Shown here one piece after another: positions 10,181 through 22,938 of a stretch of 64,000 nucleotides of DNA. The DNA is from Triglochin maritima. Taxonomy: Eukaryota > Streptophyta > Magnoliopsida > Alismatales > Juncaginaceae. The position numbers and the translations under genes are program-made. Within the stretch, counting starts at the first letter, position 1, and each line of letters begins with the position of its first letter. Where the stretch lies: NCBI GenBank assembly GCA_963682175.1, contig OY821793.1, forward strand, positions 25,875,493-25,939,492. Direction: 5' to 3'. The notes under the pieces are model-generated. The model was not told the origin of the DNA, did no database searches, and worked only from the letters and a program-made list of their open reading frames with translations.

Positions 10181-11091
10181 GTGGTTGGGCCGCCTAAAGA
10201 CCACTTAGAAACTAGGTGTGGGGCTGGCCACATGCCACGCGTGGAGCTGGCCAAAGGCCACTCCGTCGCCACCCTGCAGGCCAACACCAAATCGGCTACG
10301 CCTCGAGCATCCGACCTCCAAATCGAGCGTTCTAACTTGCATTACGTAGAAAATTCATCCCTCTATCTGCCCCTAAAATTTCAGAGCAAACGCCCAAGCA
10401 TTCGGGGTCGCGCCTCCTCCAAGAAGACGTAGCTCCCTACCAGCCACACCCCCACATCATCAGCATTCTTCATCTCATCGCGCCTCGCCCTACATACATC
10501 TAAATCGGGCATTCTAAGAGGAGTTACCCATCCACTCCTCCTCACTATGTGCTCGGGTGCCCAAATATAGACTAAGGCTCACCTAAGGTCCACTCAGGCC
10601 ATTGCTTGGGACAAACGATGCGGCAGCTTCCACTTTGCCCGCGGGCAACACCCATGGACTTCCAAACGTGTTTTGGAAGCGAATGGGGTAGCCAACAACC
10701 GTGGGAACCCAAGCATGGCCACGAGCAACGTCCCAAAGAACTTTCCCCACGAGAAACCCCCATTCCCTTCCGGACGCGTTCGGAAGTGCACGGGAAGGCA
10801 ACAACCTTGGGCAACCGAGCACGTCGAAGAGCAACGTCCACAGGCACCTTGGTCTTTGCCCACGAGCAACCTCCATTTCACCTACAAGTGCGCTTTCACT
10901 TCCAAACGTGTTTTGGAAGAGAATGCCGCAGGCCACTGCCGCGAGCACACACTAGGCCCTAGCGTGGCGCTGACATGCCAACTATGACAACACTAGGCTA
11001 GTGTCCATCGCCCGACCGCCAAATCACTCCGAGATGGGTGCGCCTCGTAGATAACGCGGATGGATATGTGGGGTCCTAAGTTCCATAAACC
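10181..11091 (+). repeat. monomer 12, type F, 911 bp
   Basis: Diagnostic: ggctacgcc, gcccaagcattcgg, S1 dyad with cgtg centre (cttccaaacgtg), gtagccaac, ttggaagagaatgcc and gccaactatg. Confidence 0.96.
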
Positions 11092-12003
11092 GTGGTTGGG
11101 CCGCCTAAAGACCACTTAGAAACTAGGTGTGGGGCTGGCCACATGCCACGCGTGGAGCTGGCCAAAGGCCACTCCGTCGCCACCCTGCAGGCCAACACCA
11201 AATCGGCTGCGCCTCGAGCATCCGACCTCCAAATCGAGCGTTCTAACTTGCATTACGTAGACAATTCATCCCTCTATCTTCTCGTAAAATTTCAGAGTAA
11301 ACGCTCAAGTATTCGGGGTCGCGCCTCCTCCAAGAAGACGTAGCTCCCTACCAGCCACACCCCCACATCATCAGCATTCTTCATCTCATCGCGCCTCGCC
11401 CTACATACATCTTAATCGGGCATTCTAAGAGGAGTTACCCATCCACTCCTCCTCACTATGTGCTCGGGTGCCCAAATATAGACTAAGGCTCACCTAAGGT
11501 CCACTCAGGCCATTGCTTGGGACAAACGATGCGGCAGCTTCCACTTTGCCCGCGGGCAACACCCATGGACTTAGAAACGCGTTTTGGAAGCGAATGGGGT
11601 AGGCAACAACCGTGGGAACCCAAGCATGGCCACGAGCAACGTCCCAAAGAACTTTCCCCACGAGAAACCCCCATTCCCTTCCGGACGCGTTCGAAAGTGC
11701 ACGGGAAGGCAACAACCTTGGGCAACCGAGCACGTCGAAGAGCTACGTCCACAGGCACCTTGGTCTTTGCCCACGAGCAACCTCCATTTTCACCTACGAG
11801 TGCGCTTTCACTTCCAAACGTGTTTTGGAAGCGAATGCCGCAGGCCACTGCCGCGAGCACACACTAGGCCCTATCGTGGCGCTGACATGCCAATTATGAC
11901 AACACTAGGCTAGTGTCCATCGCCCGACCGCCAAATCACTCCGAGATGGGTGCGCCTCGTAGATAACACGGATGGATATGTGGGTTCCTAAGTTCCATAA
12001 ACC
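11092..12003 (+). repeat. monomer 13, type C, 912 bp
   Basis: Carries the whole monomer-3 variant set, including the extra T in ccattttcacc, ctacgagtg, ataacacgg and gggttcc, although it lies 9.1 kb away. Confidence 0.96.
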
Positions 12004-12914
12004 GTGGTTGGGCCGCCTAAAGACCACTTAGAAACTAGGTGTGGGGCAGGCCACATGCCACACGTGGAGCTTGCCAAAGGCCACTCCGTCGCCACCCTGC
12101 AGGCCAACACCAAATCGGCTGCGCCTCGAGCATCCGACCTCCAAATCGAGAGTTCTAACTTGCATTACGTAGAAAATGCAACCCTCTATCTGCCCCTAAA
12201 ATTTCAGAGCAAACACCCAAGTATTCGGGGTCGCGCCTCCTCCAAGAAGACGTAGCTCCCTACCAGCCACACCCCCACATCATCAGCATTCTTCATCTCA
12301 TCGCGCCTCGCCCTACATACATCTAAATCGGGCATTGTACGAGGAGTTACCCATCCACTCCTCCTCACTATGTGCTCGGGTGCCCAAATATAGACTAAGG
12401 CTCACCTAAGGTCCACTCAGGCCATTGCTTGGGACAAACGATGCGGCAGCTTCCACTTTGGCCGCGGGCAACACCCATGGACTTCCAAACGCGTTTTGGA
12501 AGCGAATGGGGTAGGAAACAACCGTGGGAACCCAAGCATGGGCACGAGCAACGTCCCAAAGAACTTTCCCCACGAGAAACCCCCTTTCCCTTCCGGACGC
12601 GTTCGGAAGTGCACGGGAAGGCAACAACCTTGGGCAACCGAGCACGTCGAAGAGCAACGTCCACAGGCACCTTGGTCTTTGCCCACGAGCAACCTCCATT
12701 TCACCTACAAGTGCGCTTTCACTTCCAAACGTGTTTTGGAAGCGAATGCCGCAGGCCACCGCCGCGAGCACACACTAGGCCCTAGCGTGGCGCTGACATG
12801 CCAATTATGACAACACTAGGCTAGTGTCCATCGCCCGACCGCCAAATCACTCCGAGATGGGTGCGCCTCGTAGATAACGCGGATGGATATGTGGGGTCCT
12901 AGGTTCCATAAACC
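12004..12914 (+). repeat. monomer 14, type E', 911 bp
   Basis: Looks identical to monomer 11 (offset 2734), including the tcctaggttcc end. Confidence 0.96.
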
Positions 12915-13825
12915 GTGGTTGGGCCGCCTAAAGACCACTTAGAAACTAGGTGTGGGGCTGGCCACATGCCACGCGTGGAGCTGGCCAAAGGCCACTCCGT
13001 CGCCACCCTGCAGGCCAACACCAAATCGGCTACGCCTCGAGCATCCGACCTCCAAATCGAGCGTTCTAACTTGCATTACGTAGAAAATTCATCCCTCTAT
13101 CTGCCCCTAAAATTTCAGAGCAAACGCCCAAGCATTCGGGGTCGCGCCTCCTCCAAGAAGACGTAGCTCCCTACCAGCCACACCCCCACATCATCAGCAT
13201 TCTTCATCTCATCGCGCCTCGCCCTACATACATCTAAATCGGGCATTCTAAGAGGAGTTACCCATCCACTCCTCCTCACTATGTGCTCGGGTGCCCAAAT
13301 ATAGACTAAGGCTCACCTAAGGTCCACTCAGGCCATTGCTTGGGACAAACGATGCGGCAGCTTCCACTTTGCCCGCGGGCAACACCCATGGACTTCCAAA
13401 CGTGTTTTGGAAGCGAATGGGGTAGCCAACAACCGTGGGAACCCAAGCATGGCCACGAGCAACGTCCCAAAGAACTTTCCCCACGAGAAACCCCCATTCC
13501 CTTCCGGACGCGTTCGGAAGTGCACGGGAAGGCAACAACCTTGGGCAACCGAGCACGTCGAAGAGCAACGTCCACAGGCACCTTGGTCTTTGCCCACGAG
13601 CAACCTCCATTTCACCTACAAGTGCGCTTTCACTTCCAAACGTGTTTTGGAAGAGAATGCCGCAGGCCACTGCCGCGAGCACACACTAGGCCCTAGCGTG
13701 GCGCTGACATGCCAACTATGACAACACTAGGCTAGTGTCCATCGCCCGACCGCCAAATCACTCCGAGATGGGTGCGCCTCGTAGATAACGCGGATGGATA
13801 TGTGGGGTCCTAAGTTCCATAAACC
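12915..13825 (+). repeat. monomer 15, type F, 911 bp
   Basis: Looks identical to monomer 12 (offset 2734). Confidence 0.96.
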
Positions 13826-14737
13826 GTGGTTGGGCCGCCTAAAGACCACTTAGAAACTAGGTGTGGGGCTGGCCACATGCCACGCGTGGAGCTGGCCAAA
13901 GGCCACTCCGTCGCCACCCTGCAGGCCAACACCAAATCGGTTGCGCCTCGAGCATCCGACCTCCAAATCGAGCGTTCTAACTTGCATTACGTAGACAATT
14001 CATCCCTCTATCTTCTCGTAAAATTTCAGAGTAAACGCTCAAGTATTCGGGGTCGCGCCTCCTCCAAGAAGACGTAGCTCCCTACCAGCCACACCCCCAC
14101 ATCATCAGCATTCTTCATCTCATCGCGCCTCGCCCTACATACATCTAAATCGGGCATTCTAAGAGGAGTTACCCATCCACTCCTCCTCACTATGTGCTCG
14201 GGTGCCCAAATATAGACTAAGGCTCACCTAAGGTCCACTCAGGCCATTGCTTGGGACAAACGATGCGGCAGCTTCCACTTTGCCCGCGGGCAACACCCAT
14301 GGACTTAGAAACGCGTTTTGGAAACGAATGGGGTAGGCAACAACCGTGGGAACCCAAGCATGGCCACGAGCAACGTCCCAAAGAACTTTCCCCACGAGAA
14401 ACCCCCATTCCCTTCCGGACGCGTTCGAAAGTGCACGGGAAGGCAACAACCTTGGGCAACCGAGCACGTCGAAGAGCAACGTCCACAGGCACCTTGGTCT
14501 TTGCCCACGAGCAACCTCCATTTTCACCTACAAGTGCGCTTTCACTTCCAAACGTGTTTTGGAAGCGAATGCCGCAGGCCACTGCCGCGAGCACACACTA
14601 GGCCCTATCGTGGCGCTGACATGCCAATTATGACAACACTAGGCTAGTGTCCATCGCCCGACCGCCAAATCACTCCGAGATGGGTGCGCCTCGTAGATAA
14701 CGCGGATAGATATGTGGGTTCCTAAGTTCCATAAACC
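13826..14737 (+). repeat. monomer 16, type C', 912 bp
   Basis: Type C with ggttgcgcc, catctaaatc, ttttggaaacgaatgg and ctacaagtg. It ends gcggatagatatg and gggttcc. The extra T in ccattttcacc is kept. Confidence 0.96.
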
Positions 14738-15648
14738 ATGGTTGGGCCGCCTAAAGACCACTTAGAAACTAGGTGTGGGGCTGGCCACATGCCACGCGTG
14801 GAGCTTGCCAAAGGCCACTCCGTCGCCACCCTGCAGGCCAACACCAAATCGGCTTCGCCTCGAGCATCCGACCTCCAAATCGAGCGTTCTAAGTTGCATT
14901 ACGTAGAAAATTCATCCCTCTATCTGCCCCTAAAATTTCAGAGCAAACGCCCAAGTATTCGGGGTCGCGCCTCCTCCAAGAAGACGTAGCTCCCTACCAG
15001 CCACACCCCCACATCATCAGCATTCTTCATCTCATCGCGCCTCGCCCTACATACATCTAAATCGGGCATTCTAAGAGGAGTTACCCATCCACTCCTCCTC
15101 ACTATGTGCTCGGGTGCCCAAATATAGACTAAGGCTCACCTAAGGTCCACTCAGGCCATTGCTTGGGACAAACGATGCGGCAGCTTCCACTTTGCCCGCG
15201 GGCAACACCCATGGACTTCCAAACGTGTTTTGGAAGCGAATGGGGTAGGCAACAACCGTGGGAACCCAAGCATGGCCACGAGCAACGTCCCAAAGAACTT
15301 TCCCCACGAGAAACCCCCATTCCCTTCCGGACGCGTTCGGAAGTGCACGGGAAGGCAACAACCTTGGGCAACCGAGCACGTCGAAGAGCAACGTCCACAG
15401 GCACCTTGGTCTTTGCCCACGAGCAACCTCCATTTCACCTACAAGTGCGCTTTCACTTCCAAACGTGTTTTGGAAGAGAATGCCGCAGGCCACTGCCGCG
15501 AGCACACACTAGGCCCTAGCGTGGCGCTGACATGCCAACTATGACAACACTAGGCTAGTGTCCATCGCCCGACCGCCAAATCACTCCGAGATGGGTGCGC
15601 CTCGTAGATAACGCGGATGGATATGTGGGGTCCTAAGTTCCATAAACC
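14738..15648 (+). repeat. monomer 17, type G, 911 bp
   Basis: 5' half A-like (ggcttcgcc, taagttgc, gtagaaaatt) but ggtcgcgcc; 3' half F-like (cttccaaacgtg, ttggaagagaat, gccaactatg) with gtaggcaac. Its first base is A instead of G. Confidence 0.96.
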
Positions 15649-16559
15649 GTGGTTGGGCCGCCTAAAGACCACTTAGAAACTAGGTGTGGGGCTGGCCACA
15701 TGCCACGCGTGGAGCTGGCCAAAGGCCACTCCGTCGCCACCCTGCAGGCCAACACCAAATCGGCTTCGCCTCGAGCATCCGACCTCCAAATCGAGCGTTC
15801 TAACTTGCATTACGTAGACAATTCATCCCTCTATCTGCCCCTATAATTTCAGAGCAAACGCCCAAGTATTCGGGGTCGCGCCTCCTCCAAGAAGACGTAG
15901 CTCCCTACCAGCCACGCCCCCACATCATCAGCATTCTTCATGTCATCGCGCCTCGCCCTACATACATCTAAATCGGGCATTCTAAGAGGAGTTACCCATC
16001 CACTCCTCCTCACTATGTGCTCGGGTGACCAAATATAGACTAAGGCTCACCTAAGGTCCACTCAGGCCATTGCTTGGGACAAACGATGCGGCAGCTTCCA
16101 CTTTGCCCGCGGGCAACACCCATGGACTTAGAAACGCGTTTTGGAAGCGAATGGGGTCGGCAACAACCGTGGGAACCCAAGCATGTCCACGAGCAATGTC
16201 CCAAAGAACTTTCCCCACGAGAAACCCCCATTCCCTTCCGGACGTGTTCGGAAGTGCACGGGAAGGCAACAACCTTGGGCAACCGAGCACGTCGAAGAGC
16301 AACGTCCACAGGCACCTTGGTCTTTGCCCACGAGCAACCTCCATTTCACCTACAAGTGCGCTTTCACTTCCAAACGTGTTTTGGAAGCGAATGCCGTAGG
16401 CCACTGCCGCGAGCACACACTAGGCCCTAGCGTGGCGCTGACACGCCAATTATGACAACACTAGGCTAGTGTCCATCGCCCGACCGCCAAATCACTCCGA
16501 GATGGGTGCGCCTCGTAGATAACGCGGATGGATATGTGGGGTCCTAAGTTCCATAAACC
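15649..16559 (+). repeat. monomer 18, type B', 911 bp
   Basis: Type B markers (cccctataattt, cacgccccc, ttcatgtcatc, gggtgacca, gggtcggc, gcaatgtcc) but with ggcttcgcc, tgcattacg and ggccactgccg. Confidence 0.96.
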
Positions 16560-17470
16560 GTGGTTGGGCCGCCTAAAGACCACTTAGAAACTAGGTGTGG
16601 GGCAGGCCACATGCCACACGTGGAGCTTGCCAAAGGCCACTCCGTCGCCACCCTGCAGGCCAACACCAAATCGGCTGCGCCTCGAGCATCCGACCTCCAA
16701 ATCGAGAGTTCTAACTTGCATTACGTAGAAAATGCAACCCTCTATCTGCCCCTAAAATTTCAGAGCAAACACCCAAGTATTCGGGGTCGCGCCTCCTCCA
16801 AGAAGACGTAGCTCCCTACCAGCCACACCCCCACATCATCAGCATTCTTCATCTCATCGCGCCTCGCCCTACATACATCTAAATCGGGCATTGTACGAGG
16901 AGTTACCCATCCACTCCTCCTCACTATGTGCTCGGGTGCCCAAATATAGACTAAGGCTCACCTAAGGTCCACTCAGGCCATTGCTTGGGACAAACGATGC
17001 GGCAGCTTCCACTTTGGCCGCGGGCAACACCCATGGACTTCCAAACGCGTTTTGGAAGCGAATGGGGTAGGAAACAACCGTGGGAACCCAAGCATGGGCA
17101 CGAGCAACGTCCCAAAGAACTTTCCCCACGAGAAACCCCCTTTCCCTTCCGGACGCGTTCGGAAGTGCACGGGAAGGCAACAACCTTGGGCAACCGAGCA
17201 CGTCGAAGAGCAACGTCCACAGGCACCTTGGTCTTTGCCCACGAGCAACCTCCATTTCACCTACAAGTGCGCTTTCACTTCCAAACGTGTTTTGGAAGCG
17301 AATGCCGCAGGCCACCGCCGCGAGCACACACTAGGCCCTAGCGTGGCGCTGACATGCCAATTATGACAACACTAGGCTAGTGTCCATCGCCCGACCGCCA
17401 AATCACTCCGAGATGGGTGCGCCTCGTAGATAACGCGGATGGATATGTGGGGTCCTAGGTTCCATAAACC
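16560..17470 (+). repeat. monomer 19, type E', 911 bp
   Basis: Looks identical to monomer 14 (offset 4556). Confidence 0.96.
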
Positions 17471-18381
17471 GTGGTTGGGCCGCCTAAAGACCACTTAGAA
17501 ACTAGGTGTGGGGCTGGCCACATGCCACGCGTGGAGCTGGCCAAAGGCCACTCCGTCGCCACCCTGCAGGCCAACACCAAATCGGCTACGCCTCGAGCAT
17601 CCGACCTCCAAATCGAGCGTTCTAACTTGCATTACGTAGAAAATTCATCCCTCTATCTGCCCCTAAAATTTCAGAGCAAACGCCCAAGCATTCGGGGTCG
17701 CGCCTCCTCCAAGAAGACGTAGCTCCCTACCAGCCACACCCCCACATCATCAGCATTCTTCATCTCATCGCGCCTCGCCCTACATACATCTAAATCGGGC
17801 ATTCTAAGAGGAGTTACCCATCCACTCCTCCTCACTATGTGCTCGGGTGCCCAAATATAGACTAAGGCTCACCTAAGGTCCACTCAGGCCATTGCTTGGG
17901 ACAAACGATGCGGCAGCTTCCACTTTGCCCGCGGGCAACACCCATGGACTTCCAAACGTGTTTTGGAAGCGAATGGGGTAGCCAACAACCGTGGGAACCC
18001 AAGCATGGCCACGAGCAACGTCCCAAAGAACTTTCCCCACGAGAAACCCCCATTCCCTTCCGGACGCGTTCGGAAGTGCACGGGAAGGCAACAACCTTGG
18101 GCAACCGAGCACGTCGAAGAGCAACGTCCACAGGCACCTTGGTCTTTGCCCACGAGCAACCTCCATTTCACCTACAAGTGCGCTTTCACTTCCAAACGTG
18201 TTTTGGGAGAGAATGCCGCAGGCCACTGCCGCGAGCACACACTAGGCCCTAGCGTGGCGCTGACATGCCAACTATGACAACACTAGGCTAGTGTCCATCG
18301 CCCGACCGCCAAATCACTCCGAGATGGGTGCGCCTCGTAGATAACGCGGATGGATATGTGGGGTCCTAAGTTCCATAAACC
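17471..18381 (+). repeat. monomer 20, type F, 911 bp
   Basis: As monomer 15 (offset 4556) apart from ttttgggagag at 18207, one of two substitutions seen in the 3.78-kb duplication. Confidence 0.96.
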
Positions 18382-19293
18382 GTGGTTGGGCCGCCTAAAG
18401 ACCACTTAGAAACTAGGTGTGGGGCTGGCCACATGCCACGCGTGGAGCTGGCCAAAGGCCACTCCGTCGCCACCCTGCAGGCCAACACCAAATCGGTTGC
18501 GCCTCGAGCATCCGACCTCCAAATCGAGCGTTCTAACTTGCATTACGTAGACAATTCATCCCTCTATCTTCTCGTAAAATTTCAGAGTAAACGCTCAAGT
18601 ATTCGGGGTCGCGCCTCCTCCAAGAAGACGTAGCTCCCTACCAGCCACACCCCCACATCATCAGCATTCTTCATCTCATCGCGCCTCGCCCTACATACAT
18701 CTAAATCGGGCATTCTAAGAGGAGTTACCCATCCACTCCTCCTCACTATGTGCTCGGGTGCCCAAATATAGACTAAGGCTCACCTAAGGTCCACTCAGGC
18801 CATTGCTTGGGACAAACGATGCGGCAGCTTCCACTTTGCCCGCGGGCAACACCCATGGACTTAGAAACGCGTTTTGGAAACGAATGGGGTAGGCAACAAC
18901 CGTGGGAACCCAAGCATGGCCACGAGCAACGTCCCAAAGAACTTTCCCCACGAGAAACCCCCATTCCCTTCCGGACGCGTTCGAAAGTGCACGGGAAGGC
19001 AACAACCTTGGGCAACCGAGCACGTCGAAGAGCAACGTCCACAGGCACCTTGGTCTTTGCCCACGAGCAACCTCCATTTTCACCTACAAGTGCGCTTTCA
19101 CTTCCAAACGTGTTTTGGAAGCGAATGCCGCAGGCCACTGCCGCGAGCACACACTAGGCCCTATCGTGGCGCTGACATGCCAATTATGACAACACTAGGC
19201 TAGTGTCCATCGCCCGACCGCCAAATCACTCCGAGATGGGTGCGCCTCGTAGATAACGCGGATAGATATGTGGGTTCCTAAGTTCCATAAACC
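18382..19293 (+). repeat. monomer 21, type C', 912 bp
   Basis: Looks identical to monomer 16 (offset 4556), with ggttgcgcc and the extra T in ccattttcacc. Confidence 0.96.
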
Positions 19294-20204
19294 GTGGTTG
19301 GGCCGCCTAAAGACCACTTAGAAACTAGGTGTGGGGCTGGCCACATGCCACGCGTGGAGCTTGCCAAAGGCCACTCCGTCGCCACCCTGCAGGCCAACAC
19401 CAAATCGGCTTCGCCTCGAGCATCCGACCTCCAAATCGAGCGTTCTAAGTTGCATTACGTAGAAAATTCATCCCTCTATCTGCCCCTAAAATTTCAGAGC
19501 AAACGCCCAAGTATTCGGGGTCGCGCCTCCTCCAAGAAGACGTAGCTCCCTACCAGCCACACCCCCACATCATCAGCATTCTTCATCTCATCGCGCCTCG
19601 CCCTACATACATCTAAATCGGGCATTCTAAGAGGAGTTACCCATCCACTCCTCCTCACTATGTGCTCGGGTGCCCAAATATAGACTAAGGCTCACCTAAG
19701 GTCCACTCAGGCCATTGCTTGGGACAAACGATGCGGCAGCTTCCACTTTGCCCGCGGGCAACACCCATGGACTTCCAAACGTGTTTTGGAAGCGAATGGG
19801 GTAGGCAACAACCGTGGGAACCCAAGCATGGCCACGAGCAACGTCCCAAAGAACTTTCCCCACGAGAAACCCCCATTCCCTTCCGGACGCGTTCGGAAGT
19901 GCACGGGAAGGCAACAACCTTGGGCAACCGAGCACGTCGAAGAGCAACGTCCACAGGCACCTTGGTCTTTGCCCACGAGCAACCTCCATTTCACCTACAA
20001 GTGCGCTTTCACTTCCAAACGTGTTTTGGAAGAGAATGCCGCAGGCCACTGCCGCGAGCACACACTAGGCCCTAGCGTGGCGCTGACATGCCAACTATGA
20101 CAACACTAGGCTAGTGTCCATCGCCCGACCGCCAAATCACTCCGAGATGGGTGCGCCTCGTAGATAACGCGGATGGATATGTGGGGTCCTAAGTTCCATA
20201 AACC
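19294..20204 (+). repeat. monomer 22, type G, 911 bp
   Basis: As monomer 17 but with the usual GTGG start. Confidence 0.96.
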
Positions 20205-21116
20205 GTGGTTGGGCCGCCTAAAGACCACTTAGAAACTAGGTGTGGGGCTGGCCACATGCCACGCGTGGAGCTGGCCAAAGGCCACTCCGTCGCCACCCTG
20301 CAGGCCAACACCAAATCGGCTGCGCCTCGAGCATCCGACCTCCAAATCGAGCGTTCTAACTTGCATTACGTAGACAATTCATCCCTCTATCTTCTCGTAA
20401 AATTTCAGAGTAAACGCTCAAGTATTCGGGGTCGCGCCTCCTCCAAGAAGACGTAGCTCCCTACCAGCCACACCCCCACATCATCAGCATTCTTCATCTC
20501 ATCGCGCCTCGCCCTACATACATCTTAATCGGGCATTCTAAGAGGAGTTACCCATCCACTCCTCCTCACTATGTGCTCGGGTGCCCAAATATAGACTAAG
20601 GCTCACCTAAGGTCCACTCAGGCCATTGCTTGGGACAAACGATGCGGCAGCTTCCACTTTGCCCGCGGGCAACACCCATGGACTTAGAAACGCGTTTTGG
20701 AAACGAATGGGGTAGGCAACAACCGTGGGAACCCAAGCATGGCCACGAGCAACGTCCCAAAGAACTTTCCCCACGAGAAACCCCCATTCCCTTCCGGACG
20801 CGTTCGAAAGTGCACGGGAAGGCAACAACCTTGGGCAACCGAGCACGTCGAAGGGCAACGTCCACAGGCACCTTGGTCTTTGCCCACGAGCAACCTCCAT
20901 TTTCACCTACAAGTGCGCTTTCACTTCCAAACGTGTTTTGGAAGCGAATGCCGCAGGCCACTGCCGCGAGCACACACTAGGCCCTATCGTGGCGCTGACA
21001 TGCCAATTATGACAACACTAGGCTAGTGTCCATCGCCCGACCGCCAAATCACTCCGAGATGGGTGCGCCTCGTAGATAACGCGGATAGATATGTGGGTTC
21101 CTAAGTTCCATAAACC
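20205..21116 (+). repeat. monomer 23, type C'', 912 bp
   Basis: Mosaic of C and C': ggctgcgcc and catcttaatc as in monomer 13, but ttttggaaacgaat, ctacaagtg and gcggatagat as in monomer 16. Private gaagggcaac. Confidence 0.96.
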
Positions 21117-22027
21117 GTGGTTGGGCCGCCTAAAGACCACTTAGAAACTAGGTGTGGGGCTGGCCACATGCCACGCGTGGAGCTTGCCAAAGGCCACTCC
21201 GTCGCCACCCTGCAGGCCAACACCAAATCGGCTTCGCCTCGAGCATCCGACCTCCAAATCGAGCGTTCTAAGTTGCATTACGTAGAAAATTCATCCCTCT
21301 ATCTGCCCCTAAAATTTCAGAGCAAACGCCCAAGTATTCGGGGTCGCGCCTCCTCCAAGAAGACGTAGCTCCCTACCAGCCACACCCCCACATCATCAGC
21401 ATTCTTCATCTCATCGCGCCTCGCCCTACATACATCTAAATCGGGCATTCTAAGAGGAGTTACCCATCCACTCCTCCTCACTATGTGCTCGGGTGCCCAA
21501 ATATAGACTAAGGCTCACCTAAGGTCCACTCAGGCCATTGCTTGGGACAAACGATGCGGCAGCTTCCACTTTGCCCGCGGGCAACACCCATGGACTTCCA
21601 AACGTGTTTTGGAAGCGAATGGGGTAGGCAACAACCGTGGGAACCCAAGCATGGCCACGAGCAACGTCCCAAAGAACTTTCCCCACGAGAAACCCCCATT
21701 CCCTTCCGGACGCGTTCGGAAGTGCACGGGAAGGCAACAACCTTGGGCAACCGAGCACGTCGAAGAGCAACGTCCACAGGCACCTTGGTCTTTGCCCACG
21801 AGCAACCTCCATTTCACCTACAAGTGCGCTTTCACTTCCAAACGTGTTTTGGAAGAGAATGCCGCAGGCCACTGCCGCGAGCACACACTAGGCCCTAGCG
21901 TGGCGCTGACATGCCAACTATGACAACACTAGGCTAGTGTCCATCGCCCGACCGCCAAATCACTCCGAGATGGGTGCGCCTCGTAGATAACGCGGATGGA
22001 TATGTGGGGTCCTAAGTTCCATAAACC
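21117..22027 (+). repeat. monomer 24, type G, 911 bp
   Basis: Looks identical to monomer 22 (offset 1823). Confidence 0.96.
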
Positions 22028-22938
22028 GTGGTTGGGCCGCCTAAAGACCACTTAGAAACTAGGTGTGGGGCTGGCCACATGCCACGCGTGGAGCTGGCCA
22101 AAGGCCACTCCGTCGCCACCCTGCAGGCCAACACCAAATCGGCTGCGCCTCGAGCATCCGACCTCCAAATCGAGCGTTCTAACTTGCATTACGTAGACAA
22201 TTCATCCCTCTATCTTCTCGTAAAATTTCAGAGTAAACGCTCAAGTATTCGGGGTCGCGCCTCCTCCAAGAAGACGTAGCTCCCTACCAGCCACACCCCC
22301 ACATCATCAGCATTCTTCATCTCATCGCGCCTCGCCCTACATACATCTTAATCGGGCATTCTAAGAGGAGTTACCCATCCACTCCTCCTCACTATGTGCT
22401 CGGGTGCCCAAATATAGACTAAGGCTCACCTAAGGTCCACTCAGGCCATTGCTTGGGACAAACGATGCGGTAGCTTCCACTTTGCCCGCGGGCAACACCC
22501 ATGGACTTAGAAACGCGTTTTGGAAGCGAATGGGGTAGGCAACAACCGTGGGAACCCAAGCATGGCCACGAGCAACGTCCCAAAGAACTTTCCCCACGAG
22601 AAACCCCCATTCCCTTCCGGACGCGTTCGAAAGTGCACGGGAAGGCAACAACCTTGGGCAACCGAGCACGTCGAAGAGCAACGTCCACAGGCACCTTGGT
22701 CTTTGCCCACGAGCAACCTCCATTTCACCTACAAGTGCGCTTTCACTTCCAAACGTGTTTTGGAAGCGAATGCCGTAGGCCACTGCCGCGAGCACACACT
22801 AGGCCCTAGCGTGGCGCTGACACGCCAATTATGACAACACTAGGCTAGTGTCCATCGCCCGACCGCCAAATCACTCCGAGATGGGTGCGCCTCGTAGATA
22901 ACGCGGATGGATATGTGGGGTCCTAAGTTCCATAAACC
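22028..22938 (+). repeat. monomer 25, C/D chimera, 911 bp
   Basis: C-type through ttcgaaag (22630; cttctcgtaaaa, gagtaaacgctc, catcttaatc), then D-like: no extra T, gccgtaggccactgcc, gacacgcc. Private gcggtagc. The switch lies between 22630 and about 22725. Confidence 0.93.

Larger units (their letters stand above)
9252..13940 (+). repeat. duplicated E'-F-C block, offset 2734
   Basis: Bases 9252-11206 match 11986-13940 by eye. The left limit is a gggg/gggt difference (9251 against 11985). The right limit is ggctgcg in monomer 13 (11207) against ggttgcg in monomer 16 (13941). The copied unit is about 1.95 kb inside a three-monomer period. Confidence 0.85.
11986..20321 (+). repeat. five-monomer period duplication (E'-F-C'-G block), offset 4556
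   Basis: Bases 11986-15765 recur at 16542-20321. I see only two substitutions in 3.78 kb: the monomer-17 start reads ATGG instead of GTGG (14738), and monomer 20 has ttttggga instead of ttttggaa (18207). It is one of the longest near-identical duplications in the window and overlaps the shorter 2734-bp-offset duplication. Confidence 0.88.
18382..22938 (+). repeat. two-monomer higher-order repeat C-G, period 1823
   Basis: Monomers 21-22, 23-24 and 25 alternate types C and G at 1823 bp (912+911). Monomers 22 and 24 look identical. The C members differ at a few sites (ggttgcg/ggctgcg, catctaaatc/catcttaatc, and a private gaagggc in monomer 23). Monomer 25 breaks the pattern in its last third. 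Confidence 0.85.
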
